Shown here: piece by piece, positions 1-8,029 of the stretch
Numbering within the stretch: position 1 is the stretch's first letter
Layout: each line of letters opens with the position of its first letter
NCBI GenBank assembly: GCA_030648435.1
Contig: JAUSHE010000020.1
Location: forward strand, 1 to 10,617
Length of the DNA stretch: 10,617 bases
Origin: Candidatus Daviesbacteria bacterium
GTDB lineage: Bacteria > Patescibacteria > Microgenomatia > Daviesbacterales > UBA10151
Direction of reading: 5' to 3'
Translations under genes and position numbers: made by a program
Notes under the pieces: model-generated
The model's input: the letters and a program-made list of their open reading frames with translations, nothing else
Told to the model about the DNA's origin: nothing
Databases searched by the model: none

Positions 1-1
1 G

Positions 2-40
2 CCACAGCGGGATAAATCTGTCCAAAAGGCCATCTACTAA
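2..40 (+). CDS. possible 3' end of an upstream gene (partial, unidentified)
   Basis: One frame is open from the left edge for 12 codons (ending QKAIY) and stops at TAA 38-40. The last A of that stop is the first base of the rpoB ATG (TAATG overlap). Such overlaps are typical of translationally coupled operon genes, so this may be the tail of the preceding gene. Twelve codons are too few to identify a product, and the tail does not look like the usual rplL (L7/L12) C-terminus. A second frame is also open here, so chance is a real alternative. Confidence 0.25.
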   Translation, partial: PQRDKSVQKAIY

Positions 41-3000
41 TGTCATTGAATACAAATACAAGCGTACGTAAATACTTCGGCAAAACTCCGGCTGTTCCAG
101 AACTTAATTTAATTCAAATTCAATTGGATTCATACAATGACTTTTTAAAAAAAGGCATTGAAGAAGTCCTTAAAGAAATTTCTCCTGTTGAAGACTTTAC
201 AGGAAAAAATTGGACCCTGACACTGGGGTCCTTTTATTTTGGCAAATCTAAATACGGTTTTGAGCAGGCTAAGGAAAAAGGCGTCACATATGACGCCTCT
301 TTAAAAATTGAAGCAACTTTAACCAATAAACAAACCGGTCAAAGATATAAGCAGGATGTTTTTTTGGGTGATATTCCCCAGATGACCGATAAAGGGACCT
401 TTATTATTAACGGAGTTGAAAGGGTTATTATCAATCAATTGGTCCGCTCCCCGGGAGTATTTTTCCAGGCCAGCGATGATCCGATTACGGGGAAAAGATT
501 ATATTCCGCAGAAATCCGTCCATACCGTGGTTCATGGCTTGAATTTTCCATTACCCGTGGCGGAGTTTTAACAGCCAAAATTGACAGAAGAAGAAAATTT
601 GCAGCTACCACCTTACTTCGCGCATTAGGATTTTCCGAGAATGAACAAATTAAAGAGTTATTTACGGATGTTGATACGGGAGAAGAAAAATTCATTGAAA
701 CAACGCTTCTCAAAGATCCTACAACAAGTACGGATGAAGCACTGCTTGAAATTTTCAGAAAAATGCGTCCCGGTGATCCGGTGGTTTTAGATAATGCTAA
801 GGCTTTGCTTGACGGCATGTTTTTTAATGCCAGACGCTACAATTTGATTAAAGTTGGCAGATTCAAAATTAATAAAAGATTAGGACTTAATTTACCCAAT
901 ACACCGGAAAACTGGATTTTGACAAAAGAAGATATTATTGCCACTTTAAAATATCTCATTAAATTAAGCCGCGGTGAGGGTAAACTGGATGATATTGATC
1001 ATCTGGCAAACCGCAGGGTAAGATGCGCCGGAGAACTGGTCCAACAAAATGCTTTCAGGATTGGCGTTCTCCGTTTGGAGCGGATTATTAAAGAAAGAAT
1101 GAGTTTGACAGCGGCTGATGCAGAAATTTCACCCGGTGGATTGATTAATGCCAAGCCTGTGATTGCTGCCGTTAATGAATTTTTCCGTTCTTCGCAGCTA
1201 TCTTCTATCCTGGATCAGGTTAATCCGCTGTCGGAACTGGATCATTTAAGAAGATTGTCGGTCATGGGTGCAGGTGGTATTACCCGTGATAGAGCTTCTT
1301 TTTCGGTAAGAGATATTAATCATTCGCAATACGGTAGAATTGATCCGATCAGATCTCCGGAGGGTCAGAATATTGGATTGGTAACTTATCTGGCGCTGCA
1401 TGCCCATATTGATGAATATGGATTTTTGGAAACGCCTTACCGCAAAGTTATTTTAGAGCGCGATAAACCCAAGGTAACTGATGATGTGTCATATTACGCG
1501 GCTGATGATGAAGAAAATTTCCATATCACTGAAGCAACAGTATCAGTTGACGAGAAAGGTTTTATTCTGGACGAGAGAGTACCGACCAGATTTGCCGGTA
1601 ATTTTTATGAAGGTTTAGCAAAAGATATTTCTTTGATCGATATTTCTCCTCAACAAATTTTTGGAACCAGTGCATCCTTAATTCCCTTTTTGGCCAATGA
1701 TGATGCAAATAGGGCTTTAATGGGAACTCAAATGCAATGTCAAGCAGTACCGCTTCTCCATCCGGCGGCTCCTATTGTAGGTACAGGTATGGAAAGAGTT
1801 GTGGCTGATAATATGGGAAGGGTTGTGAGAGCTCCTGCGGACGGTATAGTGAAATTCGTAGATGGTAAAAAGCTTGTGCTAAAGATGAAGAAAGAAGAAA
1901 TCAAATATGAAATCAAAAAATTTATCCACTCACCGCAAGGCACTTGTTATTCACAGAATCCGGTTGTTAATGTGGGCGATAAAGTGGCCCAAGGAGATTT
2001 GCTGATTGATGGGGCAGCTTGCGAGAACGGAGAATTAGCTCTTGGGCAGAATCTGCTTATTGCCTATATGAGCTTTGACGGTTTAGGTTATGAAGATGCT
2101 ATTGTTATTTCCGACCGTTTGGTAAGAGAGGATGTTTTGACCTCTATTCACATTGAAGAATATGAAACTGATGTAGTTGAGACTAAATTAGGGCCTGAGG
2201 AATTGACGCGGGATATTCCCAATGTTTCGGAAGATGCACTTGTCAATTTAGATGCGGGAGGTATTGTCAGGATCGGAGCAGAGGTGGGTCCCAACCATAT
2301 TCTGGTCGGTAAAGTGCAGCCTAAAGGTGAAACTGAATTAACTGCTGAAGAGAGGTTGCTCAGAGCTATTTTTGGTGAAAAAGCCAAAGAGGTCCGAGAC
2401 ACATCGCTTAGGATTCCGCACGGAGAGCGCGGCACGGTGATTGGAGTGCAAATTTTATCAAGAGATGAAGGAGACGAGCTTGACACAGGAACTTTGATGA
2501 GAATCAAAGTAAAAGTGGCGCAAATAAGAAAAGTAACTGCAGGAGATAAGTTGGCCGGGCGCCACGGGAACAAAGGTGTTATCTCCAGAATTGTCACGGC
2601 CGCGGATATGCCGCATCTCTCGGACGGGACTCCGGTTGATATTATTATCTCGCCGCTTTCGGTTCTTTCCAGAATGAACTTAGGACAACTTTTGGAAACT
2701 CACTGGGGATTTGCAGCCAAAGCATTGGGCTATAAAATGGCTGCGCCGGTTTTTGAAAAGATTCCGGAAGAAAAATTAATTGCTGAACTGGAAAGAGCGG
2801 GCTATAGCGCCGACGGTAAAATGCAATTGTTTGACGGTAGGACAGGCGAACCGTTTGGCAATAAGGTTGTGGTTGGTAGAAATTACATTCTTAAACTCAT
2901 CCATATGGTTGAGGAAAAGATTCATGCCCGTTCAACCGGACCTTATTCTTTGGTGACTCAGCAGCCTTTGGGCGGTAAGGCGCAAATGGGAGGTCAAAGA

Positions 3001-3375
3001 CTCGGAGAAATGGAAGTTTGGGCGCTGGAAGCATATGGGGCAGCACATATTTTGCAGGAAATGTTAACCATTAAGTCAGATGATGTGGTAGGCAGAGCCA
3101 AGGCTTTTGAAGCAATAGTTAAAGGAATTGATATTCCCCAGGCTTTGATTCCGGAATCGTTTAAGGTATTGGTAAAAGAATTGCAGGCTCTGGGTTTGAA
3201 TGTTGAAACGTTGGGTGCAAAAATAGCTCAAGTAGTGCAAGAAGCCGAAGAGAGCAAAGAGATTGTAAAAGAAGTAGCAGAACTTGAAGAGGTACTGGAA
3301 ATGAAACCGGTTGAGAATGAAAAAGAACTTACGGCTGAAAATAGCCCTTTTGAAGTAAAGGAGATAGAAAGTTAA
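40..3375 (+). CDS. rpoB: DNA-directed RNA polymerase subunit beta
   Basis: Beta subunit of RNA polymerase, which forms half of the active-site cleft with beta prime. The ATG at 40 follows AAAAGG (24-29) by 10 nt and gives the expected N-terminus (RKYFGKTPAVPELNLIQIQLDS). Seen in order: GDIP (110-113), RSPGVFF (136-142) in the protrusion/lobe part; the rifampicin-region fork (about 385-450, DQ-NPLSELDH-RRLS and SPEGQNIGL); DDANRALMG; the GDKLAGRHGNKG motif (835-846), whose two lysines K837 and K845 correspond to the active-site lysines; and the clamp-side HARSTGPYSLVTQQPLGGKAQ followed by GGQRLGEMEVWALEAYG. At 1111 aa it is shorter than E. coli RpoB (1342) and slightly shorter than Firmicutes forms; no large insertions are visible. 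It ends in a Glu-rich tail of about 50 residues. Several residues lining the rifampicin pocket differ from E. coli. rpoC follows after 1 nt. Confidence 0.99.
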   Translation: MSLNTNTSVRKYFGKTPAVPELNLIQIQLDSYNDFLKKGIEEVLKEISPVEDFTGKNWTLTLGSFYFGKSKYGFEQAKEKGVTYDASLKIEATLTNKQTGQRYKQDVFLGDIPQMTDKGTFIINGVERVIINQLVRSPGVFFQASDDPITGKRLYSAEIRPYRGSWLEFSITRGGVLTAKIDRRRKFAATTLLRALGFSENEQIKELFTDVDTGEEKFIETTLLKDPTTSTDEALLEIFRKMRPGDPVVLDNAKALLDGMFFNARRYNLIKVGRFKINKRLGLNLPNTPENWILTKEDIIATLKYLIKLSRGEGKLDDIDHLANRRVRCAGELVQQNAFRIGVLRLERIIKERMSLTAADAEISPGGLINAKPVIAAVNEFFRSSQLSSILDQVNPLSELDHLRRLSVMGAGGITRDRASFSVRDINHSQYGRIDPIRSPEGQNIGLVTYLALHAHIDEYGFLETPYRKVILERDKPKVTDDVSYYAADDEENFHITEATVSVDEKGFILDERVPTRFAGNFYEGLAKDISLIDISPQQIFGTSASLIPFLANDDANRALMGTQMQCQAVPLLHPAAPIVGTGMERVVADNMGRVVRAPADGIVKFVDGKKLVLKMKKEEIKYEIKKFIHSPQGTCYSQNPVVNVGDKVAQGDLLIDGAACENGELALGQNLLIAYMSFDGLGYEDAIVISDRLVREDVLTSIHIEEYETDVVETKLGPEELTRDIPNVSEDALVNLDAGGIVRIGAEVGPNHILVGKVQPKGETELTAEERLLRAIFGEKAKEVRDTSLRIPHGERGTVIGVQILSRDEGDELDTGTLMRIKVKVAQIRKVTAGDKLAGRHGNKGVISRIVTAADMPHLSDGTPVDIIISPLSVLSRMNLGQLLETHWGFAAKALGYKMAAPVFEKIPEEKLIAELERAGYSADGKMQLFDGRTGEPFGNKVVVGRNYILKLIHMVEEKIHARSTGPYSLVTQQPLGGKAQMGGQRLGEMEVWALEAYGAAHILQEMLTIKSDDVVGRAKAFEAIVKGIDIPQALIPESFKVLVKELQALGLNVETLGAKIAQVVQEAEESKEIVKEVAELEEVLEMKPVENEKELTAENSPFEVKEIES
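3357..3363 (+). promoter_or_regulatory. ribosome binding site of rpoC inside the rpoB end
   Basis: AAAGGAG lies within the last codons of rpoB, 13 nt before the rpoC ATG at 3377. It is the best Shine-Dalgarno match at any of the operon's internal starts. It supports the ATG at 3377, right after the rpoB TAA (3373-3375), as the real start. Confidence 0.6.
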
Positions 3376-3376
3376 T

Positions 3377-6300
3377 ATGGCAGATTTACTGGATTTTGAA
3401 TCACTGCGATTGACAGTTGCTTCACCGGAACAGATTAGAAGCTGGTCTTTTGGAGAGGTTACCAAGCCTGAAACAATCAATTATAGAACCCTTAAGGCAG
3501 AAAAAGACGGACTATTTTCCGAAAATATTTTTGGTCCGACAAAAGATTATGAATGTTACTGCGGTAAATATAAAAGAATCAGGTTTAGGGGAGTAATTTG
3601 TGATAAGTGCGGAGTTGAAGTTACTCAATCCAAAGTGAGAAGGGAGCGTATGGGTCATATTATTTTGGCGTCCCCAGTTGCTCATAGCTGGTTTGTCAAA
3701 GGCGCTCCATCTAAACTGTCGCTGATTTTGGACGTTTCACCCAAAAACTTGGAAGCAGTTATTTATTTTGCATCCTATATTGTGACCAATGTTGATCCGG
3801 AAGGTAAAACCGGAGCCTTGCAAAAATTAGAAAAAGATCTGGAAGCAAAGATTTCTGATTCAAAAGCTGCTGTTGAGAAAAATATAGCTTCGCTGGAAGA
3901 TGGTTTGAAAAAAGATCTGGATGGTTTGAAAAAGAAAATGGAAAAAGAAAAATTTGAACTGGAAGCGCAGGAAAGTCAGTTAAAAGTTAGGGCAGAGATT
4001 CAGAAAATGCGGGACGCGCAAGTTGCCGAAATTGTCACAATTGAAAATATTTTTAAGGCGGTATCTGATCTTGTAAAAAGCATTACACCATTAAAACTTT
4101 TGTCGGAGGAAGAATACTCCAAGCTTTTTGAATACGGGGTGGCAGACTTCCTGGAAGTTAGCATGGGAGCAGAGGCATTCCTGGATGTGCTGCAAAAGCT
4201 TGATCTGGATAAATTGGCAGCAAATCTTCGTGAAGAGGTTAGGAAATCAACTGGACAAAAACATATCAAAGCTACCAAAAGATTAAGAGTAATTGAAGGC
4301 ATGAGATCATCAGGTATCTCCCCTGCTTGGTTAATTATGAAAGTGTTGCCTGTTTTGCCGCCTGACCTTCGACCGATGGTCCAATTGCCGGGAGGCAGAT
4401 TTGCCACCTCTGATTTGAATGACCTTTACAGAAGGGTGATTAACAGAAATAACCGCTTAAACAGGCTTATTAATTTAGGAGCTCCAGAGATAATTCTGCG
4501 GAATGAAAAAAGGATGTTACAAGAAGCTGTAGATAGTTTGATCGATGCAACCTCACGGACTTCAAGACGGGGTGGACCTGTGACAACACATATTTTACGG
4601 TCTCTCTCAGACATGCTCCGTGGTAAACAAGGAAGATTCAGGCAAAATCTGCTGGGTAAAAGGGTTGATTATTCGGGAAGATCGGTGATTGTGGTTGGGC
4701 CGAAACTGCGCTTGGATCAAGTAGGCTTGCCAAAAGAAATGGCTCTTGAGATGTTTAAGCCGTTTGTTTTGCGGGAAGTGATCGCCAGAGGTTTGGCTTC
4801 TAACGTTAAAGGAGCAAAAAATGTCTTGGAACTTAGACCTAGCGAAGTATGGGATATTTTAGAGGAAATCATTACCGGTCACCCAATCTTGATTAACCGT
4901 GCACCTACTTTGCACAGATTAGGTATTCAGGCTTTTTTCCCTGTATTAGTAGACGGTAATGCTATCCAGATTCATCCGTGTATTTGTGCAGGCTTTAATG
5001 CTGATTTTGACGGAGATCAGATGGCTATTCATGTGCCGCTTTCCTCTAAAGCGCAGGAAGAAGCAAAGAATTTGATGATGGCCAAAGAAAACATTTTTGG
5101 ACCGGCTAATGCTCAGCCTATTACCGTTCCAAATAGAGAAATGGCTCTCGGATGTTATTATCTGACTATTTTAGATGAATCGGAGGACAAAGAATTAAAA
5201 TTCTTTATTGATCAGGAAGATGCCATCCGTGCTTTTCACTTGTGCAAAATTGGCGTGCAACAGAAGATTCAGATCAAAATTAACGGGGAAGTCCTGGAAA
5301 CCTCGGTCGGCAGGATTCTTTTTAACCAGGTTTTGCCGGTTCAGATGAGATTTTTGAATACAGCGATTAAAGGAATTACGATCCGTGACATTGTATTAAA
5401 AGCTATGGAAACTCTGGGTAAGGATGAGGCAGCAGTCTTAATTGATAATATAAAAGACATTGGTTTTTGGGCTGCCACCATTGCAGGTATTTCTATCTCC
5501 ATATTTGATGCTAAAGTGCTGCCGGATAAGCAGAAATACCTGGATGAGGCAGAAGCTGAAATTGAAAAAATCGAAGCCAATACAACCAAAGGTTTGATTA
5601 CACCTCAGGAAAAATCCCAACTTTCACAAATGGTTTGGATTAAAACTACCGAAGAGTTGGCCAATGCTACATGGGAATATTTAGGCCTTAATAATCCTAT
5701 CAGAATGATGGTTGAAGCAGGAGCCCGTGGTTCAAGAGATCAGGCAAAACAACTATCTGCAATGCGGGGTTTATCTACTGATCCAACCGGTAAAATTGTG
5801 GAATTGCCGACCAAATCAAATTACAGACAAGGTTTATCAGTATTTGAATACTTTACCTCAGCAAGAGGCGCCAGAAAGGGTGTTGCGGATAAGGCTCTCA
5901 AAACTGCCGACGCAGGGTATCTGACCAGACGACTGGTTGATGTTGCTCACGACGTCATTATCAGGATGGAAGATTGTGGTACAGAAGAAGCTCTTGATTA
6001 TGATATTTCCAAAGTAAGCTTTACTACAGCCAGGGAAAAATTATTGGGAAGAATTGTGGCAGATAATATTTTAGAACCAAAAAGCAGAAAAGTACTGGTC
6101 AAAAAAGGTACTGTTGTCGTAGAAGACCTGATCAGACAGATTATGAAAGCTCAGGTTGTAAAGGTTTCTGCCCGCTCACCGTTGACTTGTGAAGCCCGCC
6201 ACGGTATTTGTGCTGCTTGTTATGGATACGATTTAACCACAAGACAACTGGTCAGTATCGGAACTCCTGTTGGAGTTGTGGCGGCACAAGCTATCGGAGA

Positions 6301-7066
6301 ACCGGGAACTCAGCTGACAATGCGGACTTTCCATACTGGAGGGATTGTGGGGCTTGATATTACTCAGGGTTTACCAAGGGTTGAAGAATTATTTGAGGCA
6401 AGAATTCCCAAAGTGGTAGCTCCCTTGTCAGAAATTGCCGGTAAAGTTTCTGTACTGGAAACCGATACGGGTGTAAGAGTCAGAGTACGGACAACTTCAA
6501 AACCGCACGAAGAAAGAGAATACATTATTCCGGTTACCGCAACACTTTTGGTAGAAGAAGGTCAACTGATTGATGCCGGAACAATTTTGGCTTCCGGACA
6601 TGTAGATGTTAAGGAAACTTTGAGGATCCAGGGTTTAAGAACTGCACAGCGCTATATTGTTGATGAAGTAAGATCCGTTTATGAATCCCAGGGAGTGCCT
6701 ATTAACGAGAAGCATTTTGAGGTCATTGTCAGAAAGATGTCTGATAAAGTCAGAGTTGAAAGCCAGGGTGATACCAATCTTCTGCCGGGGGAGGTTGTTG
6801 ACAGAATCCGGTTTGAAGAAGAAAATAAAAGAATTCTGGCGGGCGGAGGAGAGCCTTCAACAGCTGAGGTGGTTATTTTAGGCATAACCCGCGCTTCACT
6901 GCAAACCGAAAGCTTCTTGTCTGCGGCATCTTTCCAGGAGACTACATCCATACTGTCGGATGCGGCTATTTCTGGCAAAGAAGATAAGCTGATTGGTCTT
7001 AAGGAAAATGTTATAATTGGCAGGCTCATCCCAACCAGTTACGAGAGGGCGAAAATAGAAAATTAA
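3377..7066 (+). CDS. rpoC: DNA-directed RNA polymerase subunit beta prime
   Basis: Catalytic beta prime subunit of RNA polymerase. Visible parts: first zinc site with Cys60, 62, 75 and 78; a charged coiled coil at about 145-226 that E. coli and Bacillus lack; the switch/rudder part with GKQGRFRQNLLGKRVDYSGR (416-435); the Mg-binding NADFDGD loop (541-547, Asp543/545/547); GARGS (782-786) and the bridge helix starting near 820; second zinc site with Cys867, 938, 945 and 948; trigger loop GTQLTMRTFHTGG (977-989, Met982 and His986). The sequence runs straight from the trigger loop into DITQGLPRVEELFEAR, so the large gammaproteobacterial insertion there is absent. Length is 1229 aa, against about 1200 in Bacillus and 1407 in E. 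coli. The C-terminus stops soon after ENVIIGRLIP. Bridge-helix STHGARKG reads SARGARKG. It starts 1 nt after rpoB, and rpsL starts 2 nt downstream. Confidence 0.99.
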   Translation: MADLLDFESLRLTVASPEQIRSWSFGEVTKPETINYRTLKAEKDGLFSENIFGPTKDYECYCGKYKRIRFRGVICDKCGVEVTQSKVRRERMGHIILASPVAHSWFVKGAPSKLSLILDVSPKNLEAVIYFASYIVTNVDPEGKTGALQKLEKDLEAKISDSKAAVEKNIASLEDGLKKDLDGLKKKMEKEKFELEAQESQLKVRAEIQKMRDAQVAEIVTIENIFKAVSDLVKSITPLKLLSEEEYSKLFEYGVADFLEVSMGAEAFLDVLQKLDLDKLAANLREEVRKSTGQKHIKATKRLRVIEGMRSSGISPAWLIMKVLPVLPPDLRPMVQLPGGRFATSDLNDLYRRVINRNNRLNRLINLGAPEIILRNEKRMLQEAVDSLIDATSRTSRRGGPVTTHILRSLSDMLRGKQGRFRQNLLGKRVDYSGRSVIVVGPKLRLDQVGLPKEMALEMFKPFVLREVIARGLASNVKGAKNVLELRPSEVWDILEEIITGHPILINRAPTLHRLGIQAFFPVLVDGNAIQIHPCICAGFNADFDGDQMAIHVPLSSKAQEEAKNLMMAKENIFGPANAQPITVPNREMALGCYYLTILDESEDKELKFFIDQEDAIRAFHLCKIGVQQKIQIKINGEVLETSVGRILFNQVLPVQMRFLNTAIKGITIRDIVLKAMETLGKDEAAVLIDNIKDIGFWAATIAGISISIFDAKVLPDKQKYLDEAEAEIEKIEANTTKGLITPQEKSQLSQMVWIKTTEELANATWEYLGLNNPIRMMVEAGARGSRDQAKQLSAMRGLSTDPTGKIVELPTKSNYRQGLSVFEYFTSARGARKGVADKALKTADAGYLTRRLVDVAHDVIIRMEDCGTEEALDYDISKVSFTTAREKLLGRIVADNILEPKSRKVLVKKGTVVVEDLIRQIMKAQVVKVSARSPLTCEARHGICAACYGYDLTTRQLVSIGTPVGVVAAQAIGEPGTQLTMRTFHTGGIVGLDITQGLPRVEELFEARIPKVVAPLSEIAGKVSVLETDTGVRVRVRTTSKPHEEREYIIPVTATLLVEEGQLIDAGTILASGHVDVKETLRIQGLRTAQRYIVDEVRSVYESQGVPINEKHFEVIVRKMSDKVRVESQGDTNLLPGEVVDRIRFEEENKRILAGGGEPSTAEVVILGITRASLQTESFLSAASFQETTSILSDAAISGKEDKLIGLKENVIIGRLIPTSYERAKIEN
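3899..3940 (+). repeat. tandem 21-bp duplication (one coiled-coil heptad) in rpoC
   Basis: Two adjacent 21-bp units (3899-3919 and 3920-3940) share the identical start GATGGTTTGAAAAA and encode DGLKKDL then DGLKKKM. The unit is exactly one heptad, so the copy lengthens the coiled-coil insertion of beta prime without disturbing its register. A recent small duplication is the simplest reading. Confidence 0.6.
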
Positions 7067-7068
7067 TC

Positions 7069-7533
7069 ATGCCAACTATTAATCAACTAGTAAGACACGG
7101 TCGTAAAAAGATGTCCAGAAAAATTAAAGCTACCGCACTGCGACGTGGTTTTAATGCCAAAGACAAATGTTACAATCAAAATTTTAACCCTCAAAAACGG
7201 GGAGTGGTCACTCTGGTTAAAACAATGACTCCGAAAAAACCAAATTCCGCTCTCCGCAAAGTTGCCAGAGTCAGATTGTCCAATAGAACCGAAGTGACTG
7301 CATACATTCAGGGCGAAGGTCACTCTCTTGCGGAGCATGGAATAGTGCTGGTAAGAGGTGGAAGAGTAAAGGATTTGCCCGGAGTGAAGTATCATTTAGT
7401 CAGAGGTAAATATGATTTAGCGGGAGTTGTTGGTAGAAAACAGGGCAGATCAAGATATGGAACTAAGAAAGGCGGAGGAGGGCCTGTCCCGAGAGCAGCA
7501 GTTGCAGCAGCTCCGGCACCGGTAGCAGCATGA
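7069..7533 (+). CDS. rpsL: 30S ribosomal protein S12
   Basis: S12 sits at the decoding centre of the 30S subunit and contributes to tRNA selection accuracy. The family core is clear: MPTINQLVR at the start, PQKRGVVTLVKTMTPKKPNS (41-60), ALRKVARVRLSNRTEVTAYI, GEGHSLAEHG and RGGRVKDLPGVKYH. The lysines in TPKKPNS and KDLPGV, where streptomycin-resistance changes occur in other bacteria, are unchanged, and so is the Asp modified by RimO in many species. It is 154 aa rather than about 124: roughly 13 extra residues lie before PQKRG (around 20-40), and a Gly/Ala/Pro-rich tail follows the normal end at RYGTKK. The cysteine before PQKRG, common in the family, is Asn here. It begins 2 nt after rpoC, with only a distant GAGAGGG (7043-7049), so coupling to rpoC translation is likely. 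Its TGA overlaps rpsG. Confidence 0.98.
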   Translation: MPTINQLVRHGRKKMSRKIKATALRRGFNAKDKCYNQNFNPQKRGVVTLVKTMTPKKPNSALRKVARVRLSNRTEVTAYIQGEGHSLAEHGIVLVRGGRVKDLPGVKYHLVRGKYDLAGVVGRKQGRSRYGTKKGGGGPVPRAAVAAAPAPVAA

Positions 7534-8006
7534 GAAGTAAGAAAGCTATAAAAATACTTTTGTCTCCCGATCCGGTTTACGGTTCAAGGCTGGTGACCAG
7601 GTTTATTAATAAACTGATGATCAGCGGTAAAAAATCCATAGCGGAAAAATTGGTTTATCAGGCACTTTCGAATATTAAAGAACAAACAAAAGAGGAACCA
7701 CTGTCGGTTTTTGAAAAAGCCATTACCAATGCCGCTCCCAAAATGGAAGTCCGCCCCAGAAGAGTTGGTGGAGCTTCATATCAGGTGCCGGTTGAGGTCA
7801 GAGGAGACAGAAAAGAAGCGCTAGCCATAAGATGGCTTTTAGCAGGAGCAAAATCCAAACCCAATAAAGAATATCATTCATTTGATAAAAAACTGGCAGC
7901 AGAGTTGATAGATGCAGCCAACGGTGCAGGATTGGCTATCAAGAAAAAAGACGACATGCAAAAAGTCGCAAATGCGAATAGGGCATTTGCCCACTTTAGG
8001 TGGTAA
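7530..8006 (+). CDS. rpsG: 30S ribosomal protein S7
   Basis: S7 is the primary assembly protein of the 30S head; it binds 16S rRNA and lies near the E-site tRNA. The 158-aa protein matches the usual length (about 156). Seen: SPDPVYGSRLVTRFINKLM (12-30), GKKSIAEKLVY (33-43), the beta-hairpin RRVGGASYQVPVEVR (77-91), and the signature end ANANRAFAHFRW. The ATG overlaps the rpsL stop as ATGA (7530-7533), so translation is probably coupled and there is no room for an rpsL-rpsG spacer operator like the S7 site of E. coli. The segment around 108-122 (KSKPNKEYHSFDKK) is more diverged than the rest. No terminator follows it directly; the next one is at 8246-8270. Confidence 0.98.
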   Translation: MRSKKAIKILLSPDPVYGSRLVTRFINKLMISGKKSIAEKLVYQALSNIKEQTKEEPLSVFEKAITNAAPKMEVRPRRVGGASYQVPVEVRGDRKEALAIRWLLAGAKSKPNKEYHSFDKKLAAELIDAANGAGLAIKKKDDMQKVANANRAFAHFRW

Positions 8007-8029
8007 AAAAGTTGTGGTAGAATAAAAGA

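Noticed and set aside
3076..3480. Minus-strand ORF across the rpoB/rpoC junction, and other long minus-strand frames inside rpoB, rpoC and fusA
   Set aside because: They lie opposite strongly conserved coding sequence and yield Ser/Phe/Leu-rich low-complexity translations typical of shadows.
7012..7017. TATAAT near the end of rpoC as a promoter for rpsL
   Set aside because: It lies in the conserved ENVIIG codons and no -35 is found at 16-18 nt; TTGGTC is only 13 nt away.
7222..7390. Streptomycin-resistance changes in rpsL
   Set aside because: Both lysines in TPKKPNS and KDLPGV have the ordinary sensitive-type residues.
7531..7533. TGA read as an amino acid, as in Gracilibacteria/SR1
   Set aside because: TGA ends rpsL at the rpsG overlap and ends the Gre-type gene just before fusA, and no in-frame TGA occurs in rpoB, rpoC or fusA.
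7981..7992. GGGCATTTGCCC inverted repeat at the end of rpsG
   Set aside because: It encodes the conserved R-A-F-A-H end of S7 and has no T run, so it is explained by coding constraint.
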